Shown here piece by piece: positions 41,939-49,941 of a stretch of 64,000 nt of DNA. The notes under the pieces were generated by a model. The model did not search any database. It had not been told where the DNA came from and saw only the letters and a program-made list of their open reading frames with translations. The position numbers were made by a program, and so were the translations under genes. Numbering within the stretch: position 1 is the stretch's first letter; each line of letters begins with the position of its first letter. Origin of the DNA: JAWKXU01 sp020446465 (GTDB taxonomy: Bacteria; Pseudomonadota; Alphaproteobacteria; Sphingomonadales; Sphingomonadaceae); NCBI GenBank assembly GCA_041396845.1, contig JAWKXU010000003.1, positions 434,001 through 498,000 of the forward strand, written 5' to 3'.

Positions 41939-43042
41939 TTAGCGGAAGCGCCCCCAGACAAAGCGCGATGACAGGGCGTAATTCCAGACCGAGCCGACAA
42001 AAATACCCGCCAGTGCGGACAACGCCCAGTGCAATCCCCGTTCCGCCAACAGGCTTGCCACGGCTATGTTGGCGAGCGCGCCAACTCCGCATGTCAGACA
42101 GAACCCGGCCCACCCTGCCAACATCGCCTTTGCGCCCTTCAGGCGCTGATCGCGATAGGTAAGCCAGTTATTGAGCCAGAAGTTGAAGCTCATCGCCACG
42201 ACGACTGCCGCGCTCTGGGCAATGATGAAAATGTGTCCGAACAGGAACAACAGCGACGACAACACCGCCATATGGACCAGAACGCCCAATGCCCCGACAG
42301 TGCCAAAGAGCGCAAACCGCGTCGGCACATAACGGCCTAGCGTGCGTTCATAGAGGCCAACGGCAAACTCGAACGCGATCGCCCGATCAAGTTTGCTTTC
42401 CCCTTCCCGGCGCGCGGCAAAGGCAAGCGGAAACTCTCGCACACGCACCGCAGACAACGCGCCAAGAATATCAAGTAATATCTTGAAACCTATTCCTGAA
42501 AGGCGCGGTGCGACCATACGAAAGGATTCGCTGGGCATCAGGAAATAGCCGCTCATTGGGTCGGACAATTCCACCCCGGTCAGCCGCCGTGCAAGACCAT
42601 TGGCAAGGGCGCTCTGGCGTTCCCGCGTGGCGTCCTGCCACTGCTCTGTGCTGGCCCCCTCCACGAAGCGGGAGGCAACCGCAATGTCAGCCTCTCCGCT
42701 GGCGACAGCATCCAGCATGTCCGGCAACAAGGCGGGGTCATGCTGGTGGTCTGCGTCCATCACGGCGACAAAAGGGGCTGCCGTGGCGCACATGCCTTCT
42801 ATCGCGGCGGAGGCAAGCCCGCGCCGGCCAATTCGCTGCAACACCCGCACACGGCTGTCTGTCACGGCAATCCGGCGCGCTTCGTCCGCTGTCCCGTCTG
42901 CACTGTCATCATCTACGACAATGACTTCCCAGCCATCATCCCCGACCACCGGGCCAAGCGCAGCATAGAGCCGCGCAATCAGCGGCGCAAGGTTGCCGCG
43001 TTCGTTCAGGGTCGGCAGAACGACAGCAAGACGAAGGCTCAT
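41939..43042 (-). CDS. GT2 polyprenyl-phosphate glycosyltransferase fused to a GtrA membrane domain
   Basis: 367 aa. Residues about 1-230 are a GT2 domain like dolichol-phosphate mannose synthase: VVLPTLNERGNLAPLI, VIVVDDDSADGTADEARR, VAVMDADHQHDPALLP and SDPMSGYFLMPSESF. Residues about 238-365 form a four-helix GtrA domain (FALFGTVGALGVLVHMAVLS, NFWLNNWLTYRDQRLKG, WNYALSSRFVWGRFR). The predicted product is a polyprenyl-phosphate-linked hexose made at the inner face, with GtrA helping anchor or flip it. The neighbouring PMT-like enzyme is a plausible consumer. Confidence 0.88.
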   Translation of the reverse strand: MSLRLAVVLPTLNERGNLAPLIARLYAALGPVVGDDGWEVIVVDDDSADGTADEARRIAVTDSRVRVLQRIGRRGLASAAIEGMCATAAPFVAVMDADHQHDPALLPDMLDAVASGEADIAVASRFVEGASTEQWQDATRERQSALANGLARRLTGVELSDPMSGYFLMPSESFRMVAPRLSGIGFKILLDILGALSAVRVREFPLAFAARREGESKLDRAIAFEFAVGLYERTLGRYVPTRFALFGTVGALGVLVHMAVLSSLLFLFGHIFIIAQSAAVVVAMSFNFWLNNWLTYRDQRLKGAKAMLAGWAGFCLTCGVGALANIAVASLLAERGLHWALSALAGIFVGSVWNYALSSRFVWGRFR

Positions 43043-43076
43043 CGCCGTCTATCCAAGCTGCCCTGTCAGCCCTGTA

Positions 43077-44135
43077 TCAGAGCCGTGCGAGAACCGCATC
43101 GCCAATAGCCGCAGTGCCTTCGCTACCGCCCAGATCGCCGCCGCGAATCCCGTCTTCAAGTGCCTTGGCCACTGCCGCTTCGATCCGCGCAGCTTCAGCC
43201 TCCAGCCCGAAGGAGTGGCGCAACATCATCGCAAGGCTGAGGATCATGGCCATCGGGTTGGCCTTGCCTTGCCCGGCAATATCGGGCGCGCTGCCGTGGA
43301 TCGGCTCATAAAGCCCCTTGGTGCCAAAAGCCGTCTGTTCCGCACCCAATGAAGCACTGGCCAACAGACCGATGGAACCGACGCACATGCTCGCCTGATC
43401 GGAAAGAATGTCACCAAACAGATTGCCCGTCACCACCACATCGAACTGGCCGGGGCTGCGGACAAGCTGCATCGCGGCGTTGTCGACATACATGTGGCTC
43501 AACTCTACGTCCGGATATTCGGCCGCGACCTCGATCACCACATCGCGCCAAAGCTGGCTGGTTTCCAGCACGTTGGCCTTGTCAACACTGCACAGCTTGC
43601 CCTGACGGCCCTGGGCAGCGCGAAAACCGACATGAGCGATGCGGCGCACTTCGTCCTCGGCATAAGACATCATGTCCCAGCCCTGCCGCCGTCCATCGTC
43701 CAGCGTGCGGATGCCCTTATCGCCGAAATAAACATCGCCGTTCAATTCGCGCACGATCAGCAAGTCGATAGCGCCTGCGATCTCCGGCTTCAGGCCAGAA
43801 AGATGCTCCAGCCCCTTGAACATTGTGGCAGGACGCAAGTTGGCAAACAGTTCAAGTTCGCGCCGCAAGCCCAGAATGGCCTGCTCCGGGCGCAGGGCGC
43901 GCTCCAGATTGTCACAATCCGGGTCGCCAACCGCACCGAACAACACCCCATCAGCCGCCTTTGCAGCCTCCAGCGTGGCAGGCGGCAGAGGGTGGCCATG
44001 GTTCTTGTAACCCGTGCCGCCCACGTCACAGTGGGTGAGTTCCAGCCCCGGAAGCGCCAGCGCATCCAGCACACGCAGCGCCTGTTCCATGATTTCCGTG
44101 CCGATGCCGTCACCGGCGAGGACCGCAATTTTCAT
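43077..44135 (-). CDS. leuB: 3-Isopropylmalate dehydrogenase
   Basis: NAD-dependent oxidative decarboxylation of 3-isopropylmalate in leucine synthesis; 352 aa. MKIAVLAGDGIGTEIM, FANLRPATMFKGLEHLSGLKPE with substrate-binding Arg, VRELNGDVYFGDKG, SVDKANVLETSQLWRD and FGDILSDQASMCVGSIGLLASASLG are diagnostic. The start overlaps the recO stop by four bases (ATGA), so the two genes are co-transcribed and coupled. Confidence 0.97.
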   Translation of the reverse strand: MKIAVLAGDGIGTEIMEQALRVLDALALPGLELTHCDVGGTGYKNHGHPLPPATLEAAKAADGVLFGAVGDPDCDNLERALRPEQAILGLRRELELFANLRPATMFKGLEHLSGLKPEIAGAIDLLIVRELNGDVYFGDKGIRTLDDGRRQGWDMMSYAEDEVRRIAHVGFRAAQGRQGKLCSVDKANVLETSQLWRDVVIEVAAEYPDVELSHMYVDNAAMQLVRSPGQFDVVVTGNLFGDILSDQASMCVGSIGLLASASLGAEQTAFGTKGLYEPIHGSAPDIAGQGKANPMAMILSLAMMLRHSFGLEAEAARIEAAVAKALEDGIRGGDLGGSEGTAAIGDAVLARL

Positions 44136-44770
44136 TGTCCTGTCTGCCTTCCAGTTGTCTTGTCCGAATCCGGCCCGATACGCACCAGCCGGGCGCGGAG
44201 CCTTTCGCGGGCCGCCATAACGTCCTGACGGTGATCGGCAAGAAGATAGCGTTCGATCCGGTTGCCCATGCGCGCAAAAGCATCCATCTGCTTAGACCAG
44301 TCCCGCTCTATAGGTGGCAGTGATCCACCATAGCCCAGTTCACGCAGCAAAAGCGCCTCATACCCCAGCAAGACACCGGTCCACCCCCGCGCCGAGGGGG
44401 CATGGCAGATGGCGTTGAGCAGAGCGTCAAGCGCCTCGTAGAGCGAAGGGTAAGCGTTGCGCTCCGGCAATGTCGCCGCGGTCAGTGCCGTCGCCCAGCC
44501 AAGAGCCGCAGCGGGCAGAGGTTCGCCCAGCCAGGGACCACACGATTCCAGCAGTTCAGGTTTCGCAAACGCCAACTGGCCATGCGAGCGTGCCCGCAAA
44601 TCCAGCGCAACACGGTTGCCGGGGATGACTACAGGACGTAAATCCCGTCCCCGTCCTCCTGCGACATAACCAGCCACCAAACCATGATCGGCTGTCAGAA
44701 ACCTGGCAATGACGGCGGTTTCCCCATGCGGACGGACCGCGCAGACAATGGCGGGGGAGCGTATTTCCAT
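44132..44770 (-). CDS. recO: DNA repair protein RecO
   Basis: Recombination mediator that helps load RecA through RecR; 212 aa. The N-terminal OB fold reads SPAIVCAVRPHGETAVIARFLTADHGLVAGYVAGGRG. The C-terminal helical part (CHAPSARGWTGVLLGYEALLLRELGYGGSLPP) matches alphaproteobacterial RecO, which often lacks the zinc cysteines. The start at 44770 (MEIRSPAI) or 44782 is undecided, as neither has a clear ribosome binding site. It is coupled to leuB downstream. Confidence 0.9.
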   Translation of the reverse strand: MEIRSPAIVCAVRPHGETAVIARFLTADHGLVAGYVAGGRGRDLRPVVIPGNRVALDLRARSHGQLAFAKPELLESCGPWLGEPLPAAALGWATALTAATLPERNAYPSLYEALDALLNAICHAPSARGWTGVLLGYEALLLRELGYGGSLPPIERDWSKQMDAFARMGNRIERYLLADHRQDVMAARERLRARLVRIGPDSDKTTGRQTGQ

Positions 44771-44824
44771 GACTGGCAGCAATGACGGGCCGGACCAGCG
44801 AAGTCGAGTCCCTTGCCGGAATGG

Positions 44825-45073
44825 CTAGCCTTTTACTTTGGCTTCCAGCGCGTCGAGCCGGGCCGCCAATGCTTCATTTTCATCGCGAGCCTTGGCGGCC
44901 ATGGCCTTGACCGCGTCAAATTCTTCACGACTGACGAAATCAAATCCGCCCACTGCCTCCCTCACCCGCTCACGCGCAGAATCACGCGCTTCGCGGGTCA
45001 TTCCGGCAAATGTGCCAGCCGCGCTGTTCATCAACTTGACAAAATCGGCAATCAGTGGGTTTTCGCTTTGCAT
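44825..45073 (-). CDS. ubiK: UbiK/BMFP-family accessory protein
   Basis: 82 aa. An N-terminal amphipathic helix (NPLIADFVKLMNSAAGTFAGM) leads to a C-terminal coiled coil (DENEALAARLDALEAKVKG), with FVSREEFDAVKAMAAKAR between. This is the layout of the BMFP family, whose E. coli member YqiC/UbiK aids aerobic ubiquinone synthesis at the membrane. The orthologous role is inferred. It lies 46 nt before tspO on the left and 55 nt from recO. Confidence 0.8.
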   Translation of the reverse strand: MQSENPLIADFVKLMNSAAGTFAGMTREARDSARERVREAVGGFDFVSREEFDAVKAMAAKARDENEALAARLDALEAKVKG

Positions 45074-45118
45074 GGCCGTTATCTGGCGCTGCGCCGTGCG
45101 CTTGTCCAGCCTAAAGCA

Positions 45119-45673
45119 TCAAAGTTCGATACGCTGGACAGCACCGGACACATCCCCGCCATCAGCCGCAGGATTAAGTTCAAGGATTTGCCAGTTCAGC
45201 ACGGTCGCAAACACCAGCCACGCCATGTAGGGCAGCAGCAATATACCGGCGACCAAGCGAATCCGCCAGAACAGCACCAGTGTAGCCAGCACCAGCAGAT
45301 CGAGCACACCAATCAGGACAAGGGCGGCAGTGATCTGGTGCTGCCCGAAAAACAGCGGCGACCAGGCAAGATTCGCAATTAGCTGCGCCACAAACAAGCC
45401 CAGCGCCAACTTGCGACCGTGCGCACCCCAGGCCGATCCGATGAATGCCAGCGCCAGTCCCATCAGCGCGTAAAGCACCGTCCATGCGACAGGAAAAGCG
45501 ATGGAGGGCGGCATAATGTCGGGTTTGGCAAGAGACGCATACCAGGGGTTACCCGGCCCACTGCCGGACAACTGACCGGAGATAAAACCCAATAACAAAA
45601 TCGCGGGAACGGCAAACAGTGCCCAACGCACAAAACTGGCGCGCAACTGGCCGCGCGATGCAAGTAAGCTCAT
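45119..45673 (-). CDS. tspO: TspO/MBR-family tryptophan-rich membrane protein
   Basis: 184 aa with five transmembrane helices. The conserved NPWYASLAKPDIMPPSIAFPVAWTVLYALMG, WGAHGRKLALGLFVAQLIANLAWSPLFFG and PYMAWLVFATVLNWQILELN motifs are diagnostic. Family members bind porphyrins and cholesterol and modulate tetrapyrrole- or stress-linked regulation in alphaproteobacteria. The ligand is not deducible here. The N terminus has an extra 20 or so hydrophilic residues. Confidence 0.92.
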   Translation of the reverse strand: MSLLASRGQLRASFVRWALFAVPAILLLGFISGQLSGSGPGNPWYASLAKPDIMPPSIAFPVAWTVLYALMGLALAFIGSAWGAHGRKLALGLFVAQLIANLAWSPLFFGQHQITAALVLIGVLDLLVLATLVLFWRIRLVAGILLLPYMAWLVFATVLNWQILELNPAADGGDVSGAVQRIEL

Positions 45674-45841
45674 CTACGCATCCTTGCCTGAAACAAACGG
45701 AACAGGTGTTCGGTAAAAGCCTTCATGATTCGGTCTGTGATATTGGCGAGGTTGTTGCAGACTGGCAACTTATGGAGGCCTTTACGCCAAAGAAGACAGG
45801 CAAATGCACCCAAATGGCATAGTGGCCGACCGAAAGTATAA

Positions 45842-46579
45842 TCAATCGCGCACTGCCGAAATCAGGAACTCCACGTTGCCTTCAGGACCAGTGATCGGGC
45901 TTGGGACAATACCTTCGACGGTCCAGCCATCGCTTTCCAGCCAGTCACGCACCTCGTCGCAAACGCGGGCGTGCAAGGCCGCGTCGCGCACGACCCCGCC
46001 CTTGCCCACTTCGCCTTTGCCTACTTCGAACTGAGGCTTGATCAACGCCACCAGACGACATTGCCGTGTGGCCAGTTTAAGTGGGGTTTCCAATACTTTA
46101 CGGAGAGAAATGAAGGATGCGTCACAAACAACCCAGGTGCATGGCGCAGATATCATGTCCGCCGTCAGAATGCGCGCGCTGGTCTTTTCCAGCACCGTGA
46201 CGCGCGGATCCTGCCGCAACTTCCAGGCAAGCTGATTGGTACCCGAATCGACGGCAAAGACATGGGCTGCGCCCTTGCTCAACAGCACATCCGTAAATCC
46301 GCCCGTTGAACTGCCAATGTCCATCGCGGTGACGCCAGTCGGGTCAAGAGCAAAGTATTCGATCGCGTGCGCGAGCTTGATTCCTCCGCGCGAAACCCAC
46401 GGATGATCGCGCCCTCGCACCTCAATTTGTGTGTCCCCGCGCACCTGCTGGCCGGGTTTTTCCACCTTTTTCTCACCGATGAAGACCAGCCCCGCCATCA
46501 CAAGAGCCTGCGCGCGGGCGCGGCTTTCCGCCTGGCCTCGTTCAACCAGCAACTGATCTATGCGTTGTTTTGTCGCCAT
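45842..46579 (-). CDS. tlyA: TlyA-family rRNA 2'-O-methyltransferase / hemolysin-like protein
   Basis: 245 aa. The N-terminal S4 RNA-binding domain reads KQRIDQLLVERGQAESRARAQALVMAGLVFIGEKKVEKPG. The FtsJ-like methyltransferase domain contains SAM motif I, TAMDIGSSTGGFTDVLLSKGAAHVFAVDSGTNQLAWKL. TlyA proteins methylate cytidines of 16S and/or 23S rRNA; loss gives capreomycin resistance in mycobacteria. It is divergent from the lipoprotein gene with only 65 nt between starts. Confidence 0.9.
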   Translation of the reverse strand: MATKQRIDQLLVERGQAESRARAQALVMAGLVFIGEKKVEKPGQQVRGDTQIEVRGRDHPWVSRGGIKLAHAIEYFALDPTGVTAMDIGSSTGGFTDVLLSKGAAHVFAVDSGTNQLAWKLRQDPRVTVLEKTSARILTADMISAPCTWVVCDASFISLRKVLETPLKLATRQCRLVALIKPQFEVGKGEVGKGGVVRDAALHARVCDEVRDWLESDGWTVEGIVPSPITGPEGNVEFLISAVRD

Positions 46580-46644
46580 GAATAATGGCGATAACGCCAG
46601 CTTTGCGCTTGAGCCAGCCCCCGGATCACGCCATCATCAATTCC

Positions 46645-47211
46645 ATGATTTCCCTTCAGTCGATTTTCCGCGCCGCATCGCTGGCCACCGCAACGCTCGC
46701 GCTTACCGCAACGCTCGCGCTTGTTGCCTGCTCTACTGCGCGGCAGGCACCCCCGCCCCGCCCCGCAACTACAGCAACCCCGACACCGGCGCCGCCACCG
46801 GCCCCTGCCCCCGCACCCGTCCAACGCGATGAAAGCTGGATGGATGCCTCCCGCACGCCGGGCGACTGGACTTATGGCCCGAACGGCGCAGAAACCCGCG
46901 CGCTTTACGCGGCTCCCGATGGCACACCTCTGTTTGCAATGGTCTGCACTGCCGACAAGGCCTTGTGGCTGGTTCGCCCCGCATCTGCCGAAGCGCAGGC
47001 GCTGATGAAGGTTCGCACTGAAACCACCGAACGCCTGTTGGCGGTTGAAACACGCGGCGGTTCGCTGATGGCGCGCCTGTCACCGCGTGATCCGCTGCTC
47101 GACGCCATGGCCATTTCCAAAGGGCGTTTCGCCATCGAAACACCGGGAATGACAACGCTCTATGTGCCAAGCTGGGCCGAAGTGACTCGCGTTATCGAGG
47201 ACTGCCGCTGA
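46645..47211 (+). CDS. Putative outer-membrane or periplasmic lipoprotein of unknown function
   Basis: 188 aa from ATG 46645. The signal peptide ends in a lipobox (LALVACS), so Cys near residue 29 would be lipidated. A Pro/Ala/Thr-rich spacer (about residues 33-60) is followed by a compact domain (ESWMDASRTPGDWTYGPNGAETRALYAAPDGTPLFAMVC... to VIEDCR). An earlier ATG at 46585 adds 20 residues and would spoil the signal peptide. I do not recognise the domain. No operon partner is obvious. Confidence 0.75.
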   Translation: MISLQSIFRAASLATATLALTATLALVACSTARQAPPPRPATTATPTPAPPPAPAPAPVQRDESWMDASRTPGDWTYGPNGAETRALYAAPDGTPLFAMVCTADKALWLVRPASAEAQALMKVRTETTERLLAVETRGGSLMARLSPRDPLLDAMAISKGRFAIETPGMTTLYVPSWAEVTRVIEDCR

Positions 47212-47253
47212 CAAGGCGCAGCACTGGCACAATCAGGTAATTTCTACGGACAC

Positions 47254-47277
47254 AAAAAAGGCCGGGGAAAACCGGCC
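47254..47277 (-). terminator. Rho-independent terminator read on the minus strand
   Basis: Minus strand GGCCGG-TTTTCC-CCGGCC followed by TTTTTT (47259-47254). On the plus strand the hairpin has no T tract, so it fits a transcript entering from the right, where no annotated minus-strand gene exists. Confidence 0.7.
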
Positions 47278-47427
47278 CGAAGCGCCAATTCTGACGCCAA
47301 AAAAAATCATTGCAAGACTTGTCTTGTCGGCGTGGTTGAATCACAATTGCACCCAAGATCGGTGGTCGACCGGTCGAGCCGCAAAAAACGGCGACTTTGG
47401 CTTAACAGCGCGAAAGGAGGTGATCCG

Positions 47428-47484
47428 ATGTCTCATGGTCCAGCAGGGAGGTCGGTTAGTTTCCGCGCGGAGCATTATCGTTAA
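47428..47484 (+). CDS. 18-codon ORF with near-perfect extended Shine-Dalgarno
   Basis: ATG 47428 to TAA 47484 encodes MSHGPAGRSVSFRAEHYR. The 14 nt AAAGGAGGTGATCC at 47413-47426 are fully complementary to the 3' end of 16S rRNA, and the GGAGG core is 7 nt before the ATG, ideal for translation. The peptide has no run of Val, Ile or Leu codons, so it is not a classical branched-chain attenuation leader. The stop codon lies inside the TTATCGT/ACGATAA stem, so ribosome movement would alter the downstream fold. It may be a real small protein, a leader peptide for ilvE or chance. Confidence 0.45.
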   Translation: MSHGPAGRSVSFRAEHYR

Positions 47485-47541
47485 TTCCCGACTTCGACGA
47501 TAAAGGCTCCGTAAGCGGCACTTTCTGGCCGCTGACCATGC

Positions 47542-47582
47542 GAAAGGCGGTTCTCCCTACGGGCGGAGGCCGCCTTTCTCAT
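47542..47582 (+). terminator. Terminator-like hairpin between the small ORF and ilvE
   Basis: GAAAGGCGG (47542-47550) pairs perfectly with CCGCCTTTC (47570-47578), with an inner CCCTACGGG mini-stem; the 3' side continues TCATT. The stem is strong but the T tract is short, so it may be a terminator, an attenuator or an RNA-stabilising 3' stem. ilvE starts about 100 nt downstream. Confidence 0.55.
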
Positions 47583-47683
47583 TGCGTGCATCATAATCTG
47601 CGCAATTGTCGCCGACGTGCAACCTCTTGCGCGAAATCGCAACTGCCCTTACCCGCGCCTTCAGACAAGAAGGTTTGGAAATT

Positions 47684-48781
47684 ATGGCCGACAATCCCGG
47701 CATTACATTCGATCGTATCCCGCACCCCGCCCCGGTGGACGCTGCCGCGCGCACTGCGCTGATCGCCAGCCCTGGTTTCGGGACAGTCTTTTCCGATCAC
47801 ATGATCTCTATTGACTGGTCGGAAGAAAAAGGCTGGCACAACGCCACGCTTGGCCCCCGCGAGCCCATCACGCTCGATCCGGCGGCAGCCGTGCTGCACT
47901 ACGCTCAGGAAATTTTTGAAGGTCTGAAAGCGTACAAACAGGCAGACGGGCAGATCTCCCTGTTCCGGCCTGACGCCAACGCATCGCGATTCAACGCCTC
48001 CGCACGGCGGCTGGCGATGCCAGAACTGCCGGAAGATATCTTCGTCGACTCGGTACGCCAGCTCGTCCTTGCAGACCGGGACTGGATGCCGGAAGTCGAA
48101 GGCGGCTCGCTTTACCTGCGCCCCTTCATGTTCGCGAGCGAGACGTTTCTCGGTGTGCGCCCGGCAAAACAGTACAAATATCTCGTCATCGCCAGCCCGG
48201 TGGGCAACTATTTCAAGTCAGGCGCACCGGCCGTTTCCATCTGGGTCAGCCGCGATTACACACGCGCCGCGCCCGGCGGCACGGGGGCTGCCAAGTGCGG
48301 CGGAAACTATGCCGCCAGCCTTGTCCCCCAGGCCGAAGCCATCGAACGCGGGCACGATCAGGTGGTGTTCCTTGACGCGGCTGAGCACAAATGGATCGAG
48401 GAACTGGGCGGCATGAACCTGTTCTTCGTGTTTGATGACGGACGGATGATTACGCCGCCGCTCACTGGCTCGATCCTGCCCGGCATTACGCGCAACAGCC
48501 TGTTGACGCTTGCCCGCGAACAGGGGCTGTCCGTTGCCGAAGAACCCTACAGCATCGATCAGTGGCGCGAAGATGCAGGTTCCGGCAAGCTGGTGGAAAC
48601 TTTTGCCTGCGGCACGGCTGCGGTGGTTACGCCCGTGGGCCGTGTTGCCAGCCATGATGGAGAGTTCGTGATCGGTTCTGGTGGACCCGGTCAATTGACC
48701 GCCAGGCTGAAGGAACAACTGGTCGGCATCCAGCGCGGCACTGAGGAAGATCGCCACGGCTGGATTACGAAGCTGGGCTGA
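47684..48781 (+). CDS. ilvE: Branched-chain amino acid aminotransferase
   Basis: PLP class IV aminotransferase, 365 aa, the last step of Val, Leu and Ile synthesis. WSEEKGWHNATLGPREPITLDPAAAVLHYAQEIFEGLKAY, YLRPFMFASETFLGVRPA and the PLP lysine in GTGAAKCGGNYAASL near residue 204 are typical. ETFACGTAAVVTPVG then marks the BCAT2-like (long) bacterial group. ATG 47684 (MADNPGITF) is preceded by AAGAAGG. A structured leader region lies upstream. Confidence 0.95.
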   Translation: MADNPGITFDRIPHPAPVDAAARTALIASPGFGTVFSDHMISIDWSEEKGWHNATLGPREPITLDPAAAVLHYAQEIFEGLKAYKQADGQISLFRPDANASRFNASARRLAMPELPEDIFVDSVRQLVLADRDWMPEVEGGSLYLRPFMFASETFLGVRPAKQYKYLVIASPVGNYFKSGAPAVSIWVSRDYTRAAPGGTGAAKCGGNYAASLVPQAEAIERGHDQVVFLDAAEHKWIEELGGMNLFFVFDDGRMITPPLTGSILPGITRNSLLTLAREQGLSVAEEPYSIDQWREDAGSGKLVETFACGTAAVVTPVGRVASHDGEFVIGSGGPGQLTARLKEQLVGIQRGTEEDRHGWITKLG

Positions 48782-48818
48782 TTGCTGCAAAGTTGACGCG
48801 CAGCCTCGCTGTGCCGCG

Positions 48819-49823
48819 TCAAGGTGCAGGCGGGGCCGGCGGCTGGCTATGAAAATGATTGACGACTGCCTGCTCCACCATGCGATGCGCGGTCGTCACC
48901 GGGTTATGTGGCAACAGGTTCATCGGCACATTGGCACCTGCGCGCAATTCCTGCGCCTTTTCGCGCAGCGCCGAAAAAGTCGTCGTTCCAGAGCCATCCT
49001 CGCGCCCCAACCATTTGCAGAAGCGGTCAAACCGGCGGCGAACCACACCGTTGGGTATGCCGCGCGCACGATCAAACAGCTCAAAACTGTGAGATACAAT
49101 CACAAACGCCGGCCAACATTCGCTGGTGGCATGGGCAACTGCGCGCCTTAGCTCCCACTGGGAAAGCGCAGTAATCTGGGCGTGGCGCATTCCCCCGCCG
49201 GTTGCGCCGATGACGCCAATGGGCATTTCGGTCAGCCCGCAATGGAGGATTGGCGAAAGTTGCGCCGGATCGAGCGACAGTTCACAAGCCGATCCGGGAA
49301 TACCGGGGGCAAAGCTGCTATCGTAAACCAGCCCCAGCCGCGCAAGAGCGCGCAGCGTATCGTCATTGGCGCCATAGTTTCCGGCACGAAACGCGATCGG
49401 GCGGTCGGCGCCCGCAGCCACGAGCCTTTCGATCGCGTATTCCAGCAGCGCGACCTGCTCATCCAGCGTAAAATCCTTGATGTTCGCTCCGGTCCGGCCA
49501 ACCGGGCGAGCACGTGGCTCTGCAAACTCAAGCCACTCGCTATGAAGATGAAGTTGCACTTCATGTCCGTGTTCCAGGATCGTGTGCACGACCTCGTCCA
49601 CTGCCTCCTGCCCCCAGATCATCGCTGGCATGGGGTCGACAAAGAACACGCCTTTCAACCCGAAACGGTTAAACTGCCGCATCTGGTAATTGATGCCCGT
49701 GCTGCCCCGCGAACTCCGGCACGCAATCGAGCGCACAAAATTGGTCGCACGGTCGCGCCCATCGCCCTGTTGATAGAGCGCAAGGGAGTATTCCGTATCA
49801 ATCGTGATGAGCACCGGAAGCAT
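48819..49823 (-). CDS. Polysaccharide deacetylase-like (NodB/WalW-type) protein
   Basis: 334 aa, cytosolic by sequence (no signal peptide). The first catalytic Asp motif is TIDTEYS and the metal-binding motif is EHGHEVQLHLHSEW (H-x3-H). FRAGNYGANDDTLRALARLGLVYDSSF and the C-terminal VIVSHSFELFD complete the CE4-like barrel. Such proteins occur in polysaccharide or glycan modification loci, but no such neighbours exist here. The C-terminal tail is Pro/Ala-rich. It is divergent from the YghU-like gene. Confidence 0.75.
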   Translation of the reverse strand: MLPVLITIDTEYSLALYQQGDGRDRATNFVRSIACRSSRGSTGINYQMRQFNRFGLKGVFFVDPMPAMIWGQEAVDEVVHTILEHGHEVQLHLHSEWLEFAEPRARPVGRTGANIKDFTLDEQVALLEYAIERLVAAGADRPIAFRAGNYGANDDTLRALARLGLVYDSSFAPGIPGSACELSLDPAQLSPILHCGLTEMPIGVIGATGGGMRHAQITALSQWELRRAVAHATSECWPAFVIVSHSFELFDRARGIPNGVVRRRFDRFCKWLGREDGSGTTTFSALREKAQELRAGANVPMNLLPHNPVTTAHRMVEQAVVNHFHSQPPAPPAP

Positions 49824-49941
49824 GGTCGCTTTCTGTCATGGAGTGTTTAATATAGGGTAAGGCCTGCCAAGCCTGGGCCACCATGCACCTGCGCCCCATG
49901 CTTATCAGACAGAACCGCCCCCAACCGGATGGAGAAAGCTC

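Larger units (their letters stand above)
47212..47683. other. Structured intergenic region upstream of ilvE
   Basis: 472 nt with no conventional gene. From left to right it holds a minus-strand terminator (47254-47277); a short palindrome CAAGAC-TT-GTCTTG (47313-47326) beside an A8 run; and an 18-codon ORF with an extended Shine-Dalgarno (47413-47484). Three stem-loops follow: TTATCGT/ACGATAA (47475-47503), AGCGGC/GCCGCT (47514-47533) and a strong terminator-like hairpin (47542-47578). I found no convincing promoter on either strand by eye. Confidence 0.6.
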
